This document shows, piece after piece, positions 60,358-64,000 of a stretch of DNA of 64,000 nt. How positions within the stretch are numbered: position 1 is the first letter of the stretch; every line of letters starts with the position of its first letter. Source of the DNA: Winogradskyella tangerina (GTDB taxonomy: Bacteria > Bacteroidota > Bacteroidia > Flavobacteriales > Flavobacteriaceae). A program made the translations under genes and the position numbers. The notes under the pieces were generated by a model, which saw only the letters and a program-made list of their open reading frames with translations, had not been told where the DNA came from and searched no databases. The stretch is from contig NZ_QERF01000007.1 of assembly GCF_003260205.1 (NCBI RefSeq), positions 186,001 through 250,000 of the forward strand, read 5' to 3'.

Positions 60358-62778
60358 ATGATTGTAAATACTGAAATCGAACACAAGGGGAATCAATTTC
60401 CCTCAAAGATAGTTGAGTTTGAAAAGGATGTAGATAAGTTGTATTTCACAACTAGTAATGATGTCATTCTTCAACTTACAGTTTTAAGAGATAGTTTACT
60501 TCGCTTTAGATATACTACCGTTGGCAATTTCGACAAAGATTTTTCTTATGCCATAACCAAATACGCTAGTATTGGTTACAATAAACTCGATATCGAAGAA
60601 AAAGACGATCTGTTTATTGTAACAACCTCAAAGTTACGCTGTGAAATATCCAAGGAAAGTTTAAGAATATCAATTTATGATGCCAAGGATAATACGCTAA
60701 TCAATCAGGATGAAATAGGATTTCACTGGGAGGAAAGCTACCAATATGGAGGTAACATTGTAAAGATGAGTAAAGTCTCTAATGATGGTGAAAGTTATTA
60801 TGGGTTAGGAGACAAGCCAAATCACCTTAATCTTAAGGGCAGACGATATACCAATTGGGTTACGGATTCCTATGCCTACGGAAAAGAGACAGATCCTATT
60901 TATAAGGCCATTCCATTTTATACTGGTCTCCACCACGGTAAAGCCTATGGAATTTTCTTTGATAATTCGTTCAGAGCATCATTCGATTTTGCGCACGAAC
61001 GCAGAAATGTAACCAGTTTTTGGGCTCAAGGAGGAGAGATGAACTATTATTTCTTCTATGGGTCAAAGATGTCTGATGTTGTTGAAAGTTATACCGATCT
61101 TACAGGTAAGCCACATCATTTGCCGCCAATGTGGGCTCTAGGGTTCCATCAATGTAAATGGAGTTATTATCCAGAAAGTAAGGTAAAGGAGATCACTTCT
61201 ACCTTTAGAAAACTAAAAATTCCATGTGACGCCATCTATTTAGATATTGACTATATGGACGGTTTCCGATGTTTTACTTGGAATAAAGACTATTTTCCAG
61301 ATCCGAAACGCATGGTAAAAGAACTGAGAGAACAGGGCTTTAAAACTGTAGCGATTATCGATCCCGGAATCAAAATTGATAAAAACTATTCGGTCTTTAA
61401 GGAAGGCTTAGAAAATGACTATTTCTGTAAGCGTGCAGATGGCGCGTATATGAAAGGAAAAGTTTGGCCAGGCGAATGTTATTTCCCAGATTTTACCAAT
61501 CCTGAAGTTCGTGATTGGTGGTCTGGATTATTCAAAGAGTTGATAGAAGAAGTCGGAATAAAAGGTGTTTGGAACGATATGAATGAACCTGCCGTGATGG
61601 AGGTTCCGAATAAAACGTTCCCTGATGATGTGCGTCACGATTACGATGGTAATCCTTGTAGTCACAGAAAGGCACATAATGTCTATGGCATGCAAATGGC
61701 CAGAGCTACATATCAAGGACTAAAAAAATACTCATATCCTAAGCGACCATTTGTCATTACACGAGCTGCATACTCTGGCACACAACGTTACACATCCACT
61801 TGGACAGGCGATAATGTAGCAACCTGGGAGCATTTATGGATTGCAAATATTCAAGCACAGCGCATGTCGATGTCTGGCTTTGGCTTCGCCGGAAGTGATA
61901 TCGGTGGATTCGCCGAACAGCCGCAAGGGGAGTTATTTGCAAGATGGATTCAGCTAGGAATTTTCCATCCGTTTTTTAGAGTACACTCTTCTGGAGATCA
62001 TGGTGATCAAGAGCCATGGGCATTCGATGAAGATGTTACTGATATCGTAAGAAAGTTTATTGAAATTCGATATCAAATATTGCCCTATATCTATACCGCG
62101 TTTTGGAATTATGCCGATCACGGCACACCAATGTTGAAATCGCTTGTGCTTTACGATCAGGACGATGTGCATACGCATTACAGAACTGACGAGTTTATTC
62201 TAGGTGAACAAATTCTCGCTTGTCCGGTATTAGAACCAAATGCCAAAGGGCGTCGTATGTATATACCACGAGGAAATTGGTATAATTTCTGGAATGATGA
62301 AGTTGTAAAAGGTGGTAAAGAGATGTGGGTAGATGCTGATATTGACAGTATGCCAATTTACATCAAGGAAGGTGCAATTATTCCGAAGTATCCTATTCAG
62401 CAATACGTTGGCGAAAAAGAAATTAAAGAGATCACTTTAGATGTTTATTTCAAGAAGGGTAAAGAGGAAAGCGAGTTATACAGCGATGCTAACGATGGAT
62501 TTGACTACAAAAAAGGACGATATAGTTTGAGAAACTTCACCTTAACGGGTAGAACTAACGAGTTGATCATCAATCAATATAAAGAAGGAAAGTTTATTAC
62601 CTCTTACGAGACCTTTAAAATTCAAATTCACGGATTGCCATTCGATATTAAAGAGATTCAATTAGATAACGAAACCATCTCTTTAAAACAGCTTAAATCT
62701 AATGGTGCTGTATCTTTTGTAGTAGATAAGAACTTTTCAGAATTACATATTATAGGGAAACCTTCAAAAACAAAGTGA
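60358..62778 (+). CDS. GH31 alpha-glucosidase
   Basis: An 806-aa enzyme of glycoside hydrolase family 31. An N-terminal beta domain (YYGLGDKPNHLNLKGRRYTNW) is followed by the barrel with FHQCKWSYYPESKVKEI, nucleophile Asp407 in GVWNDMNEP, the acid/base region HSSGDHGDQEPW (Asp547 likely), and a C-terminal beta domain. No signal peptide is visible, so it is probably cytoplasmic. In this cluster it could free glucose from glucan or maltose and close the loop with glgC. It is probably expressed separately, with 149 bases before it. Confidence 0.93.
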   Translation: MIVNTEIEHKGNQFPSKIVEFEKDVDKLYFTTSNDVILQLTVLRDSLLRFRYTTVGNFDKDFSYAITKYASIGYNKLDIEEKDDLFIVTTSKLRCEISKESLRISIYDAKDNTLINQDEIGFHWEESYQYGGNIVKMSKVSNDGESYYGLGDKPNHLNLKGRRYTNWVTDSYAYGKETDPIYKAIPFYTGLHHGKAYGIFFDNSFRASFDFAHERRNVTSFWAQGGEMNYYFFYGSKMSDVVESYTDLTGKPHHLPPMWALGFHQCKWSYYPESKVKEITSTFRKLKIPCDAIYLDIDYMDGFRCFTWNKDYFPDPKRMVKELREQGFKTVAIIDPGIKIDKNYSVFKEGLENDYFCKRADGAYMKGKVWPGECYFPDFTNPEVRDWWSGLFKELIEEVGIKGVWNDMNEPAVMEVPNKTFPDDVRHDYDGNPCSHRKAHNVYGMQMARATYQGLKKYSYPKRPFVITRAAYSGTQRYTSTWTGDNVATWEHLWIANIQAQRMSMSGFGFAGSDIGGFAEQPQGELFARWIQLGIFHPFFRVHSSGDHGDQEPWAFDEDVTDIVRKFIEIRYQILPYIYTAFWNYADHGTPMLKSLVLYDQDDVHTHYRTDEFILGEQILACPVLEPNAKGRRMYIPRGNWYNFWNDEVVKGGKEMWVDADIDSMPIYIKEGAIIPKYPIQQYVGEKEIKEITLDVYFKKGKEESELYSDANDGFDYKKGRYSLRNFTLTGRTNELIINQYKEGKFITSYETFKIQIHGLPFDIKEIQLDNETISLKQLKSNGAVSFVVDKNFSELHIIGKPSKTK

Positions 62779-62853
62779 CCCAAAAATTAATTTCGTGTCT
62801 TATAATTGCGAATAGATTTTCGTATTTTTAATAACTACATTAAATCAATAGCA

Positions 62854-63681
62854 ATGAATTTTAAAAAAGCACTTGTCTACATAGGGATACTTGCCGTGAT
62901 TATATCATGTGCAACTAATCCATTTACTGGTCAGAAGACCATAGCCTTGGTTTCAAACGATCAATTATTTCCGTCTTCCTTTGCTCAATACAATCAGGTT
63001 TTAAGTGAGAGTAAAGTTGTTACAGGAACTAAAGATGCTGAAATGATAACACGTGTGGGGCAACGCATTGCAGTTGCAGCAGAACGATGGTTAAACGCAA
63101 ATAATTATCAAGGTTATTTAGATGATTACAGATGGGAATATAAGCTGATAGAATCTGAACAAGTGAACGCATGGTGTATGCCAGGTGGAAAAATTGCTTT
63201 TTACACTGGAATATTACCAATAGCACAAAATGAAACTGGTGTTGCGGCAATTATGGGACATGAGGTAGCACATGCTTTAGCAAACCATGGCCAGCAACGT
63301 ATGAGTAAAGGATTAATACAGCAAATTGGTGCTGCAGGAGTTGCGATTGGTACAAGCGGAGGTTCGGCAGAATCTCAACAAGCTTGGATGCAAGCCTATG
63401 GTATAGGTTCAAGTCTTGGAATTCTGGCTTATAGTAGAAAGCACGAAAACGAAGCTGATAAAATTGGTTTATATCTTATGGCAATTGCAGGTTATAATCC
63501 AGATGAGGCGGCAGAGCTTTGGAAACGTATGAAAGCGAATAGTGGAGGGCAAGCACCGCCAGAATTCTTAAGTACACATCCAAATAATGATACTAGAATT
63601 TCAAATCTTACAGAATTAGCACCGAAAGCGAAAGCTGAAGCCGAAAAGTACGGTGTGACGTCATTCCGACCTATAAATTAA
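62854..63681 (+). CDS. M48-family zinc metallopeptidase, lipoprotein
   Basis: A 275-aa protein from the ATG at 62854; an upstream start would add 16 residues before the signal. The signal ends in LAVIISCATNP (lipobox, Cys18), followed by FTGQKTIALVSNDQLF. The active-site motif HEVAH is at residues 136-140, and the third ligand lies in KHENEADKIGLYLM. This is the BepA/LoiP-like group that degrades or helps fold outer-membrane proteins. A terminator and the start of an MFS gene follow. Confidence 0.93.
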   Translation: MNFKKALVYIGILAVIISCATNPFTGQKTIALVSNDQLFPSSFAQYNQVLSESKVVTGTKDAEMITRVGQRIAVAAERWLNANNYQGYLDDYRWEYKLIESEQVNAWCMPGGKIAFYTGILPIAQNETGVAAIMGHEVAHALANHGQQRMSKGLIQQIGAAGVAIGTSGGSAESQQAWMQAYGIGSSLGILAYSRKHENEADKIGLYLMAIAGYNPDEAAELWKRMKANSGGQAPPEFLSTHPNNDTRISNLTELAPKAKAEAEKYGVTSFRPIN

Positions 63682-63712
63682 TACGATATTAAATTATAAT
63701 TAACTATTTTAG

Positions 63713-63740
63713 AAGCTGCTCAATTAGGGCAGCTTTTTTA
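63713..63740 (+). terminator. Rho-independent terminator
   Basis: AAGCTGC pairs with GCAGCTT (7 bp, 9-base loop), followed by a T run. Confidence 0.75.
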
Positions 63741-63750
63741 ATTTTCAGAT

Positions 63751-64000
63751 ATGAGTAAACTAGAAAAAGGAAGTAAAAAACTTTTGCACGCATGGGCATT
63801 TTATGACTGGGCAAATTCTGTATATCCATTAGTAATTTCTTCAGCTGTTTTTCCAATATTTTATGGTGCGTTAACTATAATTAAGGACGAAGAAACTGGG
63901 AAAATATTAGATGATACAGTTCAGTTTCTTGGTTATGAGATAAATAACGACTCGTTAATCAGTTATGTAACAGCCTTTAGTTTTCTCATCGTTTCTTTCT
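63751..64000 (+). CDS. MFS transporter (UMF1-like), N-terminal part only
   Basis: Translated by hand, 83 codons run from the ATG at 63751 to the window edge: a basic N-terminus, AWAFYDWANSVYPLVISSAV and YVTAFSFLIVSF. The 'FYDWANS' motif at the first membrane helix marks the UMF1/BtlA-like group of major-facilitator transporters. The rest lies outside the window. It follows a terminator, so it starts its own unit or reads through from the M48 gene. Confidence 0.8.
   Translation, partial: MSKLEKGSKKLLHAWAFYDWANSVYPLVISSAVFPIFYGALTIIKDEETGKILDDTVQFLGYEINNDSLISYVTAFSFLIVSF

Noticed and set aside
1-64000. tRNA, rRNA, CRISPR arrays or a replication origin
   Set aside because: I looked for tRNA-like cloverleaf ends, spaced direct repeats and DnaA-box clusters and saw none convincing; dnaN here is not next to dnaA.

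Overview
The window reads as chromosomal DNA of a marine-type Flavobacteriaceae bacterium (phylum Bacteroidota). The evidence is an AT-rich genome, gliding genes gldF and gldG, a protein with a C-terminal T9SS type A sorting region, several DUF families typical of Flavobacteriia, Bacteroidota-style promoters (TTG then TAnnTTTG) and a 6S-like RNA beside zapA. I cannot name the genus.

Positions 1-15028 are the accessory part. A type II secretion/type IV pilus-like assembly apparatus is split into two arms: an ATPase, prepilin peptidase, pseudopilin and response regulator on the minus strand (1-2321), and a lipoprotein, GspC/PilP-like protein, large pilin-operon protein, two pseudopilins and a GspF/PilC platform protein on the plus strand (11074-15028). 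Between the arms sits a secreted YD-repeat/RHS module (2572-10743) that ends in a variable C-terminal domain followed at once by a very AT-rich small gene, the layout of a polymorphic toxin and its immunity protein. The RHS proteins have Sec signals but no visible T9SS or T6SS targeting parts, so the flanking apparatus is the obvious candidate exporter. This is the best candidate for an undescribed system here. A transposase remnant and a perfect 20-bp palindrome follow the right arm.

Positions 15358-17379 hold a sulfur-handling set (TauE/SafE transporter, rhodanese, small membrane protein). Each gene is preceded by an inverted repeat placed exactly 33 bp, centre to centre, from a -7-like element, which suggests one Crp/Fnr-type regulator. 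Positions 17476-36000 are mostly housekeeping: dnaN, gldG and gldF (with an extra gene between them), a SAM hydroxide adenosyltransferase, phoH, purC, an RlmD-like methyltransferase without its Fe-S cysteines, an ECF sigma factor with a membrane partner, ornithine aminotransferase with a cysteine-rich insert, a cluster of tiny membrane proteins, a Smr protein and a cysteine desulfurase. Positions 35920-42060 encode cell-envelope proteins: a T9SS cargo, a TonB-dependent receptor and an M23 peptidase.

Positions 42237-50765 contain zapA, the 6S-like RNA, rny, xerD, five small outer-membrane beta-barrel genes, aroQ and lpdA. Positions 52116-62778 form a glycogen/alpha-glucan cluster: a GT4 glycogen or maltose-1-phosphate synthase, glgC, glgE, a maltokinase, glgB and a GH31 alpha-glucosidase. 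This is nearly a complete GlgE pathway, with no trehalose synthase in view. The window ends with an M48 lipoprotein peptidase and the start of an MFS transporter.
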